The position numbers and the translations under genes are program-made. Below, one piece after another: positions 49,931 through 58,164 of a stretch of 64,000 nt of DNA; position 1 is the first letter of the stretch; the number at the start of each line of letters is the position of its first letter. The stretch is taken from contig JAZSCN010000041.1 of assembly GCA_045602925.1 (NCBI GenBank), positions 1 to 64,000 on the forward strand, read 5' to 3'. The stretch comes from UBA7477 sp045602925. GTDB taxonomy: Bacteria; Bacillota; Clostridia; Oscillospirales; Ruminococcaceae. The notes beneath the pieces were generated by a model that saw nothing but the letters and a program-made list of their open reading frames with translations, made no database searches and had not been told where the DNA came from.

Positions 49931-51220
49931 CTAGTCTATCTTAGCGTCGCTGAGCTGAATTTTAACATCATTAGCGTAGTTCGGATAGCCTCCGACAAAT
50001 ATGCTATTCATATCTTCTGCACAGATTACTGCGCATGGCAAACCGTAATCATCAAATTCTATGCAATATACCATTCCGGTTTTACCTTGAGGCAAGCAAG
50101 AATATATGCCATCTATTATTTCATCTTCAGTTGGCACTTCGTCGATTGAAAACAATTCGTCATAAGTATTATATAAGCCTATTATAGCACCTTCAGAGAT
50201 GTACTCTCCGCCGATAACAGTTCCTCCGGGAATTTGATATCCACACTCTCTACAAAACTTTGCATACGTTGTAGCGGCCGTATATATATCTTTTGCATGC
50301 GCATCTGCCAAAGCAAGCTCTTGCTCTATTGCAGCATCAAGCTGACAATACACGTCAAAGCATCCGCCAAAGCTTCCTTCCAATAAAAAGAGCACCCATT
50401 TACCGTTAATTTTAAGCACCTGAGCATATGCTTTGGAAGTATGCTTATCATCGTCGCCCTTTACTGTAATACTTAAATTTACTTCATAGCCATCCTGGAC
50501 ATTAAGCATGCTAGAGATATAGTCGAAACGTTCATTGAGTTCATCGATTTCGCCGGGCTGAAGCTGTTCATTATCATTGACCTTATAGCTAACCGTTATA
50601 TCATCGCCAAATTCTTCTGAAAGATATTCCTTCAAATCTTCGATATAATTTGAATAGGCTTTATAATAAGCATTAATCTCTGCAGTTCCTAATCCATACA
50701 GCTCATACGCCATTTCGGATGTCAGAATCGAATTATAGTAGGCTTTTCCGTCTGCATCATTGATGCTTTCAAAATAGTCGGTAAGAGGTCCCCTGTAACC
50801 GGAATTATTAACAAGAGAAATAATACTCTTTACAAATATTATAAGTCCGATAATTATAAATATTATAACGCACATTACAATCGGGAAAGCTACGTTCGAC
50901 TTTTTGGCTTTTCTAGTATTACCATATGGATTTGGGTACTGATTGCCGTACTGACTACCATACTGATTTCCGTACTGATTGTTAAATCCTTGCTGGTAAT
51001 TAGGTCTATATGTATTTTGATTAGCTTGATGTTGTGGGTTGTTATGCATTGGTGCAGAATACGGTGAAGCGTACTCTGAAGGGTCACGGTTATATCTTGA
51101 ATCCTGATAGCTATCAGTTTCCTCACAATGAGAACATTCCTCATAGGTTGCTCCACAGTTTCCGCATGTCTTTTCAAAAAAACCAAGCTTGTTTCCACAA
51201 TACTGACAAATCTTGCTCAT
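49931..51220 (-). CDS. Zinc-ribbon membrane protein with C-terminal pilin-like extension (429 aa)
   Basis: Domains in order: zinc ribbon (SKICQYCGNKLGFFEKTCGNCGATYEECSHC, about 2-33, with a third CxxC), a Gln/Asn/Tyr-rich low-complexity linker with four NQYG-like units (about 80-100), a membrane helix (about 114-134), and a domain homologous to the 269-residue neighbour (SGYRGPLTDYFESINDADGKAYYNSILTSEM...GYEVNLSITVKGDDDKHTSKAYAQVLKINGKWV). A 150-residue C-terminal extension starts DAAIEQELALADAHAKDIYTAATTYAKFCRECGYQIPGG, a pattern resembling type IV pilin-like proteins. Function unknown. Confidence 0.82.
   Translation of the reverse strand: MSKICQYCGNKLGFFEKTCGNCGATYEECSHCEETDSYQDSRYNRDPSEYASPYSAPMHNNPQHQANQNTYRPNYQQGFNNQYGNQYGSQYGNQYPNPYGNTRKAKKSNVAFPIVMCVIIFIIIGLIIFVKSIISLVNNSGYRGPLTDYFESINDADGKAYYNSILTSEMAYELYGLGTAEINAYYKAYSNYIEDLKEYLSEEFGDDITVSYKVNDNEQLQPGEIDELNERFDYISSMLNVQDGYEVNLSITVKGDDDKHTSKAYAQVLKINGKWVLFLLEGSFGGCFDVYCQLDAAIEQELALADAHAKDIYTAATTYAKFCRECGYQIPGGTVIGGEYISEGAIIGLYNTYDELFSIDEVPTEDEIIDGIYSCLPQGKTGMVYCIEFDDYGLPCAVICAEDMNSIFVGGYPNYANDVKIQLSDAKID
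50936..50983 (-). repeat. Four 12-bp repeats encoding NQYG-like units
   Basis: Units at 50936, 50948, 50960 and 50972 (plus-strand consensus GTACTGATTNCC) encode a low-complexity Asn/Gln/Tyr/Gly linker in the 429-residue zinc-ribbon protein. Confidence 0.8.
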
Positions 51221-51273
51221 TATTATTCTCCTTTTAGTTTAACCAACTTATACTAAAGTTTCAAATTGATTTT

Positions 51274-51302
51274 ATTATACAGTAATACAAAGAAAATGTC
51301 AA
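51274..51302 (-). promoter_or_regulatory. Sigma-A promoter of the 429-residue zinc-ribbon gene
   Basis: On the minus strand, TTGACA (51297-51302), 17-bp spacer, TATAAT (51274-51279). It is divergent from the glpK promoter. Confidence 0.85.
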
Positions 51303-51313
51303 GCGTATTTACC

Positions 51314-51336
51314 TTGCAAACAGAAAAGTTGCAAAC
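51314..51336 (+). repeat. Two TTGCAAAC direct repeats at the glpK promoter
   Basis: TTGCAAAC occurs at 51314-51321 and 51329-51336 (15-bp period). The second copy includes the -35 hexamer of glpK. It may be an operator or coincidence. Confidence 0.4.
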
Positions 51337-51357
51337 ACTTAATATTCGTGTTATAAT
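51329..51357 (+). promoter_or_regulatory. Sigma-A promoter of glpK
   Basis: TTGCAA (51329-51334), 17-bp spacer, TATAAT (51352-51357), with the extended TGT before the -10. Confidence 0.8.
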
Positions 51358-51389
51358 TAAGACAACAAAATTCAAGGCGGTGGGCTTTT

Positions 51390-52859
51390 ATGAAATATAT
51401 AATGTCACTTGACCAAGGTACAACAAGCTCAAGATGTATTATTTTTGATGAAAATGGGAACATTACATCCGTAGCTCAGCAGGAGTATCGACAAATTTAT
51501 CTGGAAAGTGGTTGGGTTGAGCACGACCCTAACGACATATATTCTTCTCAAGTAAGTGTTGCAGCGCAGGCTGTTGCAAAGCTTGGAATTAATGCAGAAG
51601 AGATATCCTGCATTGGCATTACAAATCAGCGAGAAACTACAATTCTATGGGACAAGAACACCGGAAAGCCTGTATATAACGCAATAGTTTGGCAATGCAG
51701 GAGAACTGCAGACTATGTTTCGTCTTTAAAAGAGCAGGGACTAAGCGATTTTATACGAAACAAGACAGGCCTCATTCCTGATCCTTACTTTTCTGCTACA
51801 AAAATAAAATGGATACTTGATAATGTGCCGGGTGTTCGTAATAGAGCAGAAAACGGAGAAATACTATTCGGCACGGTAGACACTTTTCTTATATGGAAGC
51901 TGACAGGTGGCAAGGTTCATGCGACAGACTGCACTAACGCTTCGAGGACTATGCTATATAATATTTTTGAAAACAAGTGGGACAGCGAGCTACTAGAGCT
52001 TTTTGGTATTCCTGAGAGCATACTACCTGAGGTCAAGATGTCATCTGATGATTTTGGCGAAACCGAGGTATTCGGCAAGAGCATTAAAATCACCGGAGTT
52101 GCCGGCGACCAACAGGCAGCTTTATTTGGTCAGTGCTGTTTTGACAAGGGCAGCTGTAAGAACACCTACGGAACCGGCTGTTTTCTACTCACAAATATTG
52201 GTGAGAAGCCTATTCTTTCGGATAATGGACTTATTACGACAGTAGCTTGTGGAATTGATGGTAAAATAACATATGCACTTGAAGGCTCGGTATTTGTTGC
52301 CGGTGCTGCTATTCAGTGGCTGAGAGATGAGCTTAAGCTTATTGAAAAGGCTTCAGAGACTGAAGAAATTGCCATGTCTATAGAGGATACAAACGGCGTT
52401 GTAATTGTTCCGGCCTTCACTGGCCTTGGGGCTCCGTACTGGAATCCTTATGCAAGAGGCATTATAACAGGTCTTTCGAGAGGAACCGGCAGGGCTCACA
52501 TAGTAAGAGCAACCTTAGAATCGTTAGCGTTTCAGAGCTATGATGTGATTTCGGCGATGGAAAGTGATATGGATGACAAAATCTCGATGCTGAAGGTAGA
52601 CGGTGGCGCAAGTGCAAACGGTTTTCTTATGCAATTTCAATCAGATATTCTGTCTGCTCAGGTTATACGTCCGAGTTGTATAGAAACGACAGCTATGGGT
52701 GCGGCATTCCTTGCTGGCTTATATGTAGGTGTATGGAAAGATAAGAGCGAGCTTAAAAATCTTATATCAGTTGAAAAGTCATTCTACCCTTCTATAAGTG
52801 ATAATAAACGCTTAAACTTACTTGATAAATGGTCAAATGCTATTTCTCTAATAAAGTAG
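51390..52859 (+). CDS. glpK: Glycerol kinase
   Basis: Phosphorylates glycerol to glycerol 3-phosphate. The 489-residue FGGY kinase has MSLDQGTTSSRCIIFDENGNI at the start, GITNQRETTILWDKNTGKPVYNAIVWQCRRTADY, TGLIPDPYFSATKIKWILDN, FGTVDTFLIWKLTGGKVHATDCTNASRTML, GVAGDQQAALFGQCC and GAPYWNPYARG with a C-terminal ATPase half. It has its own promoter; no glpF/glpD lies beside it. The start is ATG 51390 behind GGCGGTGGGCTTTT. Confidence 0.97.
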   Translation: MKYIMSLDQGTTSSRCIIFDENGNITSVAQQEYRQIYLESGWVEHDPNDIYSSQVSVAAQAVAKLGINAEEISCIGITNQRETTILWDKNTGKPVYNAIVWQCRRTADYVSSLKEQGLSDFIRNKTGLIPDPYFSATKIKWILDNVPGVRNRAENGEILFGTVDTFLIWKLTGGKVHATDCTNASRTMLYNIFENKWDSELLELFGIPESILPEVKMSSDDFGETEVFGKSIKITGVAGDQQAALFGQCCFDKGSCKNTYGTGCFLLTNIGEKPILSDNGLITTVACGIDGKITYALEGSVFVAGAAIQWLRDELKLIEKASETEEIAMSIEDTNGVVIVPAFTGLGAPYWNPYARGIITGLSRGTGRAHIVRATLESLAFQSYDVISAMESDMDDKISMLKVDGGASANGFLMQFQSDILSAQVIRPSCIETTAMGAAFLAGLYVGVWKDKSELKNLISVEKSFYPSISDNKRLNLLDKWSNAISLIK

Positions 52860-52937
52860 CTATCGAAGTTAAATATATTTTATAAAGAAAATCTAAACAA
52901 TATATTAAGTGCTGATATTAAACGATTATATAGCATA

Positions 52938-52977
52938 TTTGTTATGTAGTATGATAGCTTTGTTATATTGTATGATA
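52938..52977 (+). repeat. Tandem 19-bp near-identical repeat upstream of the GH113-like gene
   Basis: Two 19-bp elements TTTGTTATNTNGTATGATA (52938-52956 and 52959-52977; 17 of 19 positions identical) are spaced 21 bp apart, start to start, which is two helical turns. They lie 12 bp before the -10 box of the downstream gene and look like a tandem regulator-binding site. Confidence 0.7.
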
Positions 52978-52985
52978 AATTTTTG

Positions 52986-52994
52986 TGTTATAAT
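52986..52994 (+). promoter_or_regulatory. Extended -10 promoter of the GH113-like gene
   Basis: TGTTATAAT (52986-52994) is an extended -10 box; there is no good -35 at 17 bp, only TTGTAT (52968-52973) at 15 bp, inside the second tandem repeat. Confidence 0.6.
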
Positions 52995-53026
52995 TCTTAC
53001 ACATCAGTGACAGGAGGTATCTTAAG

Positions 53027-53959
53027 ATGGAACTTAATAATGTAAAAGGTATTACTTTTGCTCCTTTTGCACACAAGGGTGTGCTTAGCAAGAAGGATGC
53101 TTTTAAGAGTCTTGAAGCTATCAAAGAAAGAACTGCTGCTAACTTAATAATGCTTGTTCCGTGCGGTCTTCAGGAGACAGCACAGTCTGAAATTATTCGT
53201 TACGACACTGAAGCTACAATGAGTGATACAGAGCTTGTTGCTATTATCAGATACGCAAAGAAGCTTGGCTTCAACGTTGGATTAAAGCCTACTATCAACT
53301 GCAAGAATGGTGTATACAGAGCATACATCAGTTTCTTTGATAACGAAGTACCTGACGAGCCTTGCTGGAGAAACTGGTTTAATTCTTACACTGAATTCCA
53401 GACACATTACGCTGAAATCGCCAAGGCTGAAGGTGTAGATATATTCGTATGTGGTTCAGAAATGGTTATGGCTGAGAATCGTGAGGATGATTGGCGCAGA
53501 CTTATTAAGCAGCTCAGAAGAATATATGATGGTATTCTTACATACAACACGGACAAGTACCAGGAAGACCACGTTTCATGGTGGGATGCACTTGACTGCA
53601 TTTCTTCAAGTGGTTACTACCCTATTGATTCTTGGGAAAAAGAGCTTGACAGAATTGAAGCTATCGTAAAGAAGTACGATATGCCTTTCATCTTTGCAGA
53701 GACTGGCTGTATGTCTTCATCCGGTTCTTCTACACTTCCACACGACTGGAGTATCAGAAGTGCTACAAACGTTAAGGAACAGGAAAGATGGTACGAAGCA
53801 ATGTTCTTTGCAACAACAAGAAGACCTTGGGTTTCAGGTCACGTGCTTTGGTGCTGGTCTGCTACTCCATACGCACTCAAGAAGGCTGCTGTTGACTGGG
53901 GTTACGACATTATGGGTAAGCCTGCTGAAAACACTGTTAACAGATACTTCGCTAAGTAA
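53027..53959 (+). CDS. GH113-like glycoside hydrolase (TIM barrel)
   Basis: A 310-residue protein with no signal peptide, so cytoplasmic. It has KGITFAPFAHKGVLSKKDAFKSLEAIKERTAANLIMLVPCG, DTELVAIIRYAKKLGFNVGLKPTINCKNGVYRAYISF, acid/base candidate Glu145 in VDIFVCGSEM, Tyr-rich SSSGYYPID, nucleophile candidate Glu225 in DMPFIFAETGC, and VSGHVLWCWSATPYA. The layout resembles GH113 (beta-mannanase-type); whether it degrades mannan, manno-oligosaccharide or another beta-glycan is unknown. ATG follows AGGAGGTATCTTAAG. Confidence 0.75.
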   Translation: MELNNVKGITFAPFAHKGVLSKKDAFKSLEAIKERTAANLIMLVPCGLQETAQSEIIRYDTEATMSDTELVAIIRYAKKLGFNVGLKPTINCKNGVYRAYISFFDNEVPDEPCWRNWFNSYTEFQTHYAEIAKAEGVDIFVCGSEMVMAENREDDWRRLIKQLRRIYDGILTYNTDKYQEDHVSWWDALDCISSSGYYPIDSWEKELDRIEAIVKKYDMPFIFAETGCMSSSGSSTLPHDWSIRSATNVKEQERWYEAMFFATTRRPWVSGHVLWCWSATPYALKKAAVDWGYDIMGKPAENTVNRYFAK

Positions 53960-53970
53960 CAATAACCTTA

Positions 53971-53997
53971 AACCGCTTTTGAATTTCAAGGGCGGTT
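53971..53997 (+). terminator. Terminator of the GH113-like gene
   Basis: AACCGCTTTTGAA (53971-53983) pairs with TTCAAGGGCGGTT (53985-53997) through two U-G pairs; the tail is TTCTTATG. The effective loop is formed by opening the apical A/U pairs. Confidence 0.7.
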
Positions 53998-54006
53998 TTC
54001 TTATGC

Positions 54007-54038
54007 AAAAAAGCTACCACGACAGTGGTAGCTTTTTT
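54007..54038. terminator. Bidirectional terminator between GH113-like and glycosyltransferase-like genes
   Basis: A perfect 14-bp stem with A6/T6 ends (54007-54020 and 54025-54038) and a GACA loop serves both convergent genes. Confidence 0.93.
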
Positions 54039-54044
54039 AGTTCA

Positions 54045-55556
54045 TTATGAAGCTTTTGCCTCAGACTTCTTTTTCTTCTTACTAAGCATATAATAAAGGA
54101 AGTCTTTAAATCTAATACATCCATCTGATGCTATAATAAAATACAGAGGTAGCATATTCAGCATATATCTTGAGCGGGTTTCCCAGATAAGCAGGAAAAG
54201 AAACAGTCCGAGTTCCATAAGTCTTAGAGCAGAAATTCGGTCAGTTTTCTTTCTTATAAAGCCTCCGATAAACGAGCAGAGCATCATCAGTATCATTGTT
54301 GCCTGGAACACAAAGCACCAAACAATGTAAATCATAGAGTTAGAGAAGAATCTGGTGAATGCATCTCCCTCTGTCAATGCAAACTGTATTGTAGACTGGT
54401 ATGCACCGCCGTACCAGGTATACTGGATTTTCCTACCGAAATGTCTTAACAAGCCTAATACGCCGTACTGCTCAATACGTTCTTTGATTCTGATAACGTT
54501 AGCTTCCTTTTTTGCCTCGACGCCGTCTACGCCAAAGGTATATAGGAAGTCTTCGTCATTATATCCACCCGAGCCGTTAAGTCCCATCATAACCCAATGC
54601 ACCATTGGGAAGGAATATTTATCGAGAGTGCTTTCGTCGATAGCTTCGATGGATTTCATTGTCATTGTAATAGTGTTGCCAACAAGAACGAAGCTGACTA
54701 CAGTTGCAAGTGCAAGAGCGAGAACACGCTTTATATTTATCTTTAATGCAAAATATATTAAAAGTGCTACAGCTACGATTGCGACGTTGCCTTTAATATA
54801 ATAACCAACTGCTGTGCATAAAGCTGAGCCGAGGATATACAATATAGTCGCTTTCTTACCCTTAGACTTTACTGCACACAGGGCGAGATACACTGCAGAG
54901 AGCAAGAGTGGCATACTTAATGTATCGGTATAGAACACACAAGAATACACATAGAGTACAGGGCAGAATGTAAGTATTACGGTAGCGATATTACGTCTTC
55001 TATGTGACTCAAAAACCACTCCGCTTATTTTAAACATCAAGAAATACGAAAGCTGCATTAGTCCGACATTTATTATTGGCAGAAGGTTTATTGAGATATC
55101 GCCTGTAAGAGCTATAGAAATCTTATAGATAGCCGATTGAATAAGGAATATTCCCCACTGGTTAGAATATCTTTCAAGATAATTATAGTGGAATATATCC
55201 AATCCATAATACAAGTCGCTATTGCCATTAGCGAAGTTTCGGCAAATGATATTGAGATGTGAGGCGTCGGTTCTTGGCGCAAAATTGATGAAGATAACGA
55301 GCATTAACTGTACTGCAAACATCACCAACGCACATATGGTATATAGCTTTTTCGGATTTGCATCAAAAAGCTTTTTTAGGTGTTTTCTATTTCTATTAAG
55401 GCACAAAAACGCACACAATCCAAGCGACACAACCAAGACAAAAAGCTGTGCATAGATAGGATACGTTTTATTTATAGAAAAGAAAAAAACCAATGTTACA
55501 ATACTAAAGCATATTGCACCAAAGAGATTGCCCAAATTTAATATTTTTTCTTTCAT
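54045..55556 (-). CDS. Multi-pass glycosyltransferase-like membrane protein (GT39/PMT-type)
   Basis: A 503-residue protein with about 10-12 hydrophobic segments. The first extracytoplasmic loop holds PRTDASHLNIICRNFANGNSDLYYGLDIFHYNYLERYSNQWGIFLIQSAIYKI, whose acidic residues and layout are those of GT-C type enzymes (ArnT/PMT). The C-terminus is basic (SKKKKKSEAKAS). GT-C enzymes move a sugar from a lipid-linked donor to protein or lipid; substrate unknown. It is alone under its own promoter. Confidence 0.72.
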   Translation of the reverse strand: MKEKILNLGNLFGAICFSIVTLVFFFSINKTYPIYAQLFVLVVSLGLCAFLCLNRNRKHLKKLFDANPKKLYTICALVMFAVQLMLVIFINFAPRTDASHLNIICRNFANGNSDLYYGLDIFHYNYLERYSNQWGIFLIQSAIYKISIALTGDISINLLPIINVGLMQLSYFLMFKISGVVFESHRRRNIATVILTFCPVLYVYSCVFYTDTLSMPLLLSAVYLALCAVKSKGKKATILYILGSALCTAVGYYIKGNVAIVAVALLIYFALKINIKRVLALALATVVSFVLVGNTITMTMKSIEAIDESTLDKYSFPMVHWVMMGLNGSGGYNDEDFLYTFGVDGVEAKKEANVIRIKERIEQYGVLGLLRHFGRKIQYTWYGGAYQSTIQFALTEGDAFTRFFSNSMIYIVWCFVFQATMILMMLCSFIGGFIRKKTDRISALRLMELGLFLFLLIWETRSRYMLNMLPLYFIIASDGCIRFKDFLYYMLSKKKKKSEAKAS

Positions 55557-55595
55557 TACTTTCCCCTATTGATTATCATATAAAAATACAATATT

Positions 55596-55624
55596 ATTAT
55601 ATCACTAATTTATACTATGGGCAA
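55596..55624 (-). promoter_or_regulatory. Sigma-A promoter of the GT-C-like gene
   Basis: On the minus strand, TTGCCC (55619-55624), 17-bp spacer, TATAAT (55596-55601) with extended TGA. Confidence 0.7.
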
Positions 55625-55642
55625 GTACCGAGAGCATTTTTC

Positions 55643-55671
55643 TTGCTTTTTTACAACTTCTATGATATAAT
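55643..55671 (+). promoter_or_regulatory. Sigma-A promoter of ahcY
   Basis: TTGCTT (55643-55648), 17-bp spacer, TATAAT (55666-55671) with extended TGA. It lies 45 bp before the start. Confidence 0.75.
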
Positions 55672-55716
55672 ATTTTGGAATTGTAATCAGATTATATAAA
55701 CGAAAGGAACATTGCT

Positions 55717-56961
55717 ATGAGCGAAATCAGAGATATTAATCTTTGGGAAAGCGGCAAGAGAAAGATTGACTGGGTCATTTCTAACATGCCACTTCTCAAT
55801 ATGCTTGAAGAAAGATTTAAGAAGGAGCTTCCGTTCAAGGGGCTTAAGGTTGCATTATCGGTTCATCTTGAGGCAAAGACTGCTTATCTATGCAAGGTTT
55901 TGGCTGCAGGTGGTGCAGATATGTATGTTACTGGAAGTAATCCACTTTCTACGCAGGATGATGTTGCTGCGGCTCTTGTTCATGATGGGCTGAATGTTTT
56001 TGCTTGGCACGGGGCTACCTCAGATGAATATCACAGACATATTTCCGAGGTAATTAAAATTGCACCTAACGTTATTATTGACGATGGTGGCGACCTTGTG
56101 AGCCTTATTCACAACGAATATCCTGAGCTTATACCTAACGTTATCGGTGGCTGTGAAGAAACTACGACAGGCATTATCAGGCTTATTGCGATGGACAAGG
56201 ACAATGCACTTAAGTTCCCAATGGTACTTGTAAACAATGCTGACTGCAAGCATCTTTTCGACAATCGTTATGGTACAGGTCAGTCTGTTTGGGATGGTAT
56301 TAACAGGACTACCAACCTTATTGTTGCAGGAAAGACAGTAGTTGTTGCCGGCTATGGCTGGTGTGGAAAGGGTGTTGCAATGAGAGCCAAGGGACTTGGC
56401 GCTAAGGTTATTGTAACCGAAATTGACCCTATCAAGGCTATCGAAGCTGTTATGGATGGCTTTGAGGTTATGAAGATGGAAGATGCTGCAAAATACGGCG
56501 ACTTCTTTGTAACTGTTACCGGTTGTAAGGATGTTATTACCGAAAAATCCTTCTACAATATGAAGGATGGTGCGATTCTTTGTAATGCAGGACACTTCGA
56601 TTGTGAGGTTGACGTTGCCGGACTTCAAAAGATTGCAACTGAAAAATGGCTTGCAAGAAACAACATTGACGGATACAAGCTTTCTAACGGCAACTGTTTA
56701 TATGTTATCGGTGAAGGCAGACTTGTAAACCTTGCTGCAGGTGACGGACATCCTGCTGAGATTATGGATATGTCTTTTGCTATTCAGGCACTTTCTGCTG
56801 AATATCTTGTAAAGAACAATGGCAAGCTTGAAAGTATGATTATTGATGTACCTAAGGAAGTTGATGCTGAGGTTGCACACGCAAAACTTAGATTTTTAGG
56901 TTATGAGATTGACACGCTCACTGATGAGCAAGAAAGATACCTTGGCAGCTGGAACGTATAA
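55717..56961 (+). CDS. ahcY: S-adenosylhomocysteine hydrolase
   Basis: NAD-dependent hydrolysis of SAH to adenosine and homocysteine, clearing the product inhibitor of methyltransferases. The 414 residues have KVALSVHLEAKTAYLCKVLAAGGADMYVTGSNPLSTQDDVAAAL, GCEETTTGIIRL, NADCKHLFDNRYGTGQSVWDGI, the NAD-binding KTVVVAGYGWCGKGVAMRAKGLGAKVIVTEID and ILCNAGHFDCEVDV. Most Firmicutes use Pfs-LuxS instead, but AhcY occurs in many Clostridia. ATG follows AAAGGAACATTGCT. Confidence 0.96.
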   Translation: MSEIRDINLWESGKRKIDWVISNMPLLNMLEERFKKELPFKGLKVALSVHLEAKTAYLCKVLAAGGADMYVTGSNPLSTQDDVAAALVHDGLNVFAWHGATSDEYHRHISEVIKIAPNVIIDDGGDLVSLIHNEYPELIPNVIGGCEETTTGIIRLIAMDKDNALKFPMVLVNNADCKHLFDNRYGTGQSVWDGINRTTNLIVAGKTVVVAGYGWCGKGVAMRAKGLGAKVIVTEIDPIKAIEAVMDGFEVMKMEDAAKYGDFFVTVTGCKDVITEKSFYNMKDGAILCNAGHFDCEVDVAGLQKIATEKWLARNNIDGYKLSNGNCLYVIGEGRLVNLAAGDGHPAEIMDMSFAIQALSAEYLVKNNGKLESMIIDVPKEVDAEVAHAKLRFLGYEIDTLTDEQERYLGSWNV

Positions 56962-56970
56962 AAACCAAAA

Positions 56971-57003
56971 GCCGACTCAAAGCATACGTTGCTGAGAGTC
57001 GGC
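56971..57003. terminator. Terminator between ahcY and the lipid kinase gene
   Basis: GCCGACTC (56971-56978) pairs with GAGTCGGC (56996-57003) over a 17-nt loop. The minus-strand tail TTTTGGTTTTT is strong, so it ends the lipid kinase gene and may stop ahcY read-through. Confidence 0.8.
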
Positions 57004-57011
57004 ATTATTAT

Positions 57012-57941
57012 TTATTCAGGCAGGCAAAGCTTTAGCGACCTTGGATTAACGCTGATATTCACGCTATCCTCGAGGTAGTTTTCTCCGTCACAATTATAGA
57101 GGGTTTTATCATCCTTAGAAGAAAGTATAAGGTCTGTAACCTCATACTGATGGACTTCTTTATACTTAGAAGCTTCACCTTTTTTATACGGGCCGATAAG
57201 CTGAGCTATTTTGGGGATTGATACGGGGTCTACATACACTAAGTCCAAGATTCCATCTGTCATACTTGAAGAAGGTGCGGGACAATAGCCTCCACCGTAG
57301 TAACTTGCGTTACACACGGCCATAAGTATACTACTGACATTCTCATCTATTGGAAGTCTTTCACTGTTATTATATGCAATTACGCTATAATCAAATCTAA
57401 GCTTACTCGGCAGGCACAGAAGAACAGACAGGTCATAGGCACGCTTCCCCAAGAACGAGAACTTACGAAGTAGCTTATGTGCGACAGTTTCGACCTTTGT
57501 ATCAAAGCCGGTACTAAGCACGTTGAGGCAGATATGGTCGTTAGCTGAGATTGTGTCGATAGTTTGGATATTATACTTAGGCTCGCTATTTAAAAAACCA
57601 AAGCTTCTCAAGACATCATTCAGTGTAAAGCGTTTTCCATAGAGCTTCTTAGCAAAATCATTACCGCTTCCACAAGGAATAAGCATCATTGGAGTTTCTG
57701 AAAATACAAGTCCACCTGCTGCCTCTGAAGCAGTTCCGTCACCACCGAAAGCAATGACAGTAGCTTTACTGCCGAATTTCTTTGCAATCTTCTCGCAGAG
57801 CTCTTTAGCGTGACCTTTATACTCGGTAGGTATGGTATATACGTTATTGCCATTATCTAAAAGACATTTTCGAATGAGTGCAACATATCGTCTGGCGTTT
57901 CTCTTACCACTGGTTTTATTATATATCAAAAAATACGTCAT
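57012..57941 (-). CDS. Diacylglycerol kinase-like lipid kinase (YegS/DgkB family)
   Basis: A 309-residue DAGK-catalytic-domain protein with YFLIYNKTSGKRNARRYVALI, VIAFGGDGTASEAAGGLVFSETPMMLIPCGSGNDFAKKL (GGDGT plus GSGNDFA, about 68-105), CLNVLSTGFDTKVETVAHKLLRKFSFLGKRAYDLSVL and the GGGYCPAPSSSMTDGILDLVYV motif. Members phosphorylate diacylglycerol or related lipids. The start at ATG 57941 follows GGGGGGAGCCAA; a longer frame to 57989 contains the promoter. Confidence 0.9.
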   Translation of the reverse strand: MTYFLIYNKTSGKRNARRYVALIRKCLLDNGNNVYTIPTEYKGHAKELCEKIAKKFGSKATVIAFGGDGTASEAAGGLVFSETPMMLIPCGSGNDFAKKLYGKRFTLNDVLRSFGFLNSEPKYNIQTIDTISANDHICLNVLSTGFDTKVETVAHKLLRKFSFLGKRAYDLSVLLCLPSKLRFDYSVIAYNNSERLPIDENVSSILMAVCNASYYGGGYCPAPSSSMTDGILDLVYVDPVSIPKIAQLIGPYKKGEASKYKEVHQYEVTDLILSSKDDKTLYNCDGENYLEDSVNISVNPRSLKLCLPE

Positions 57942-57966
57942 TTGGCTCCCCCCTATTTCTATATTT

Positions 57967-57996
57967 ATTGTAAACCTTTGCACTATCATTTGTCAA
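57967..57996 (-). promoter_or_regulatory. Sigma-A promoter of the lipid kinase gene
   Basis: On the minus strand, TTGACA (57991-57996), 18-bp spacer, TACAAT (57967-57972). Confidence 0.75.
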
Positions 57997-58102
57997 TTGG
58001 CATACTGCTTATTTTTGTTTGATAATTTTGTATATTGTATCTTTCTTCCATTGTATAAATCGACAAAAATTCAAGTGCAAATAATTAAAATTATATATAT
58101 AA

Positions 58103-58131
58103 TTGACAGCAAAAACAAAAAGGAGTATAAT
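58103..58131 (+). promoter_or_regulatory. Sigma-A promoter of the PBP-GGDEF gene
   Basis: TTGACA (58103-58108), 17-bp spacer, TATAAT (58126-58131). The spacer contains AAGGAG. Confidence 0.85.
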
Positions 58132-58164
58132 AAAAACAGATAAATAAATAAGGAGAAGCTTAAT

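Noticed and set aside
56020..56628. 202-residue frame on the minus strand opposite ahcY
   Set aside because: It lies wholly within the ahcY coding region, has no ribosome binding site and shows no family motif; a shadow frame.
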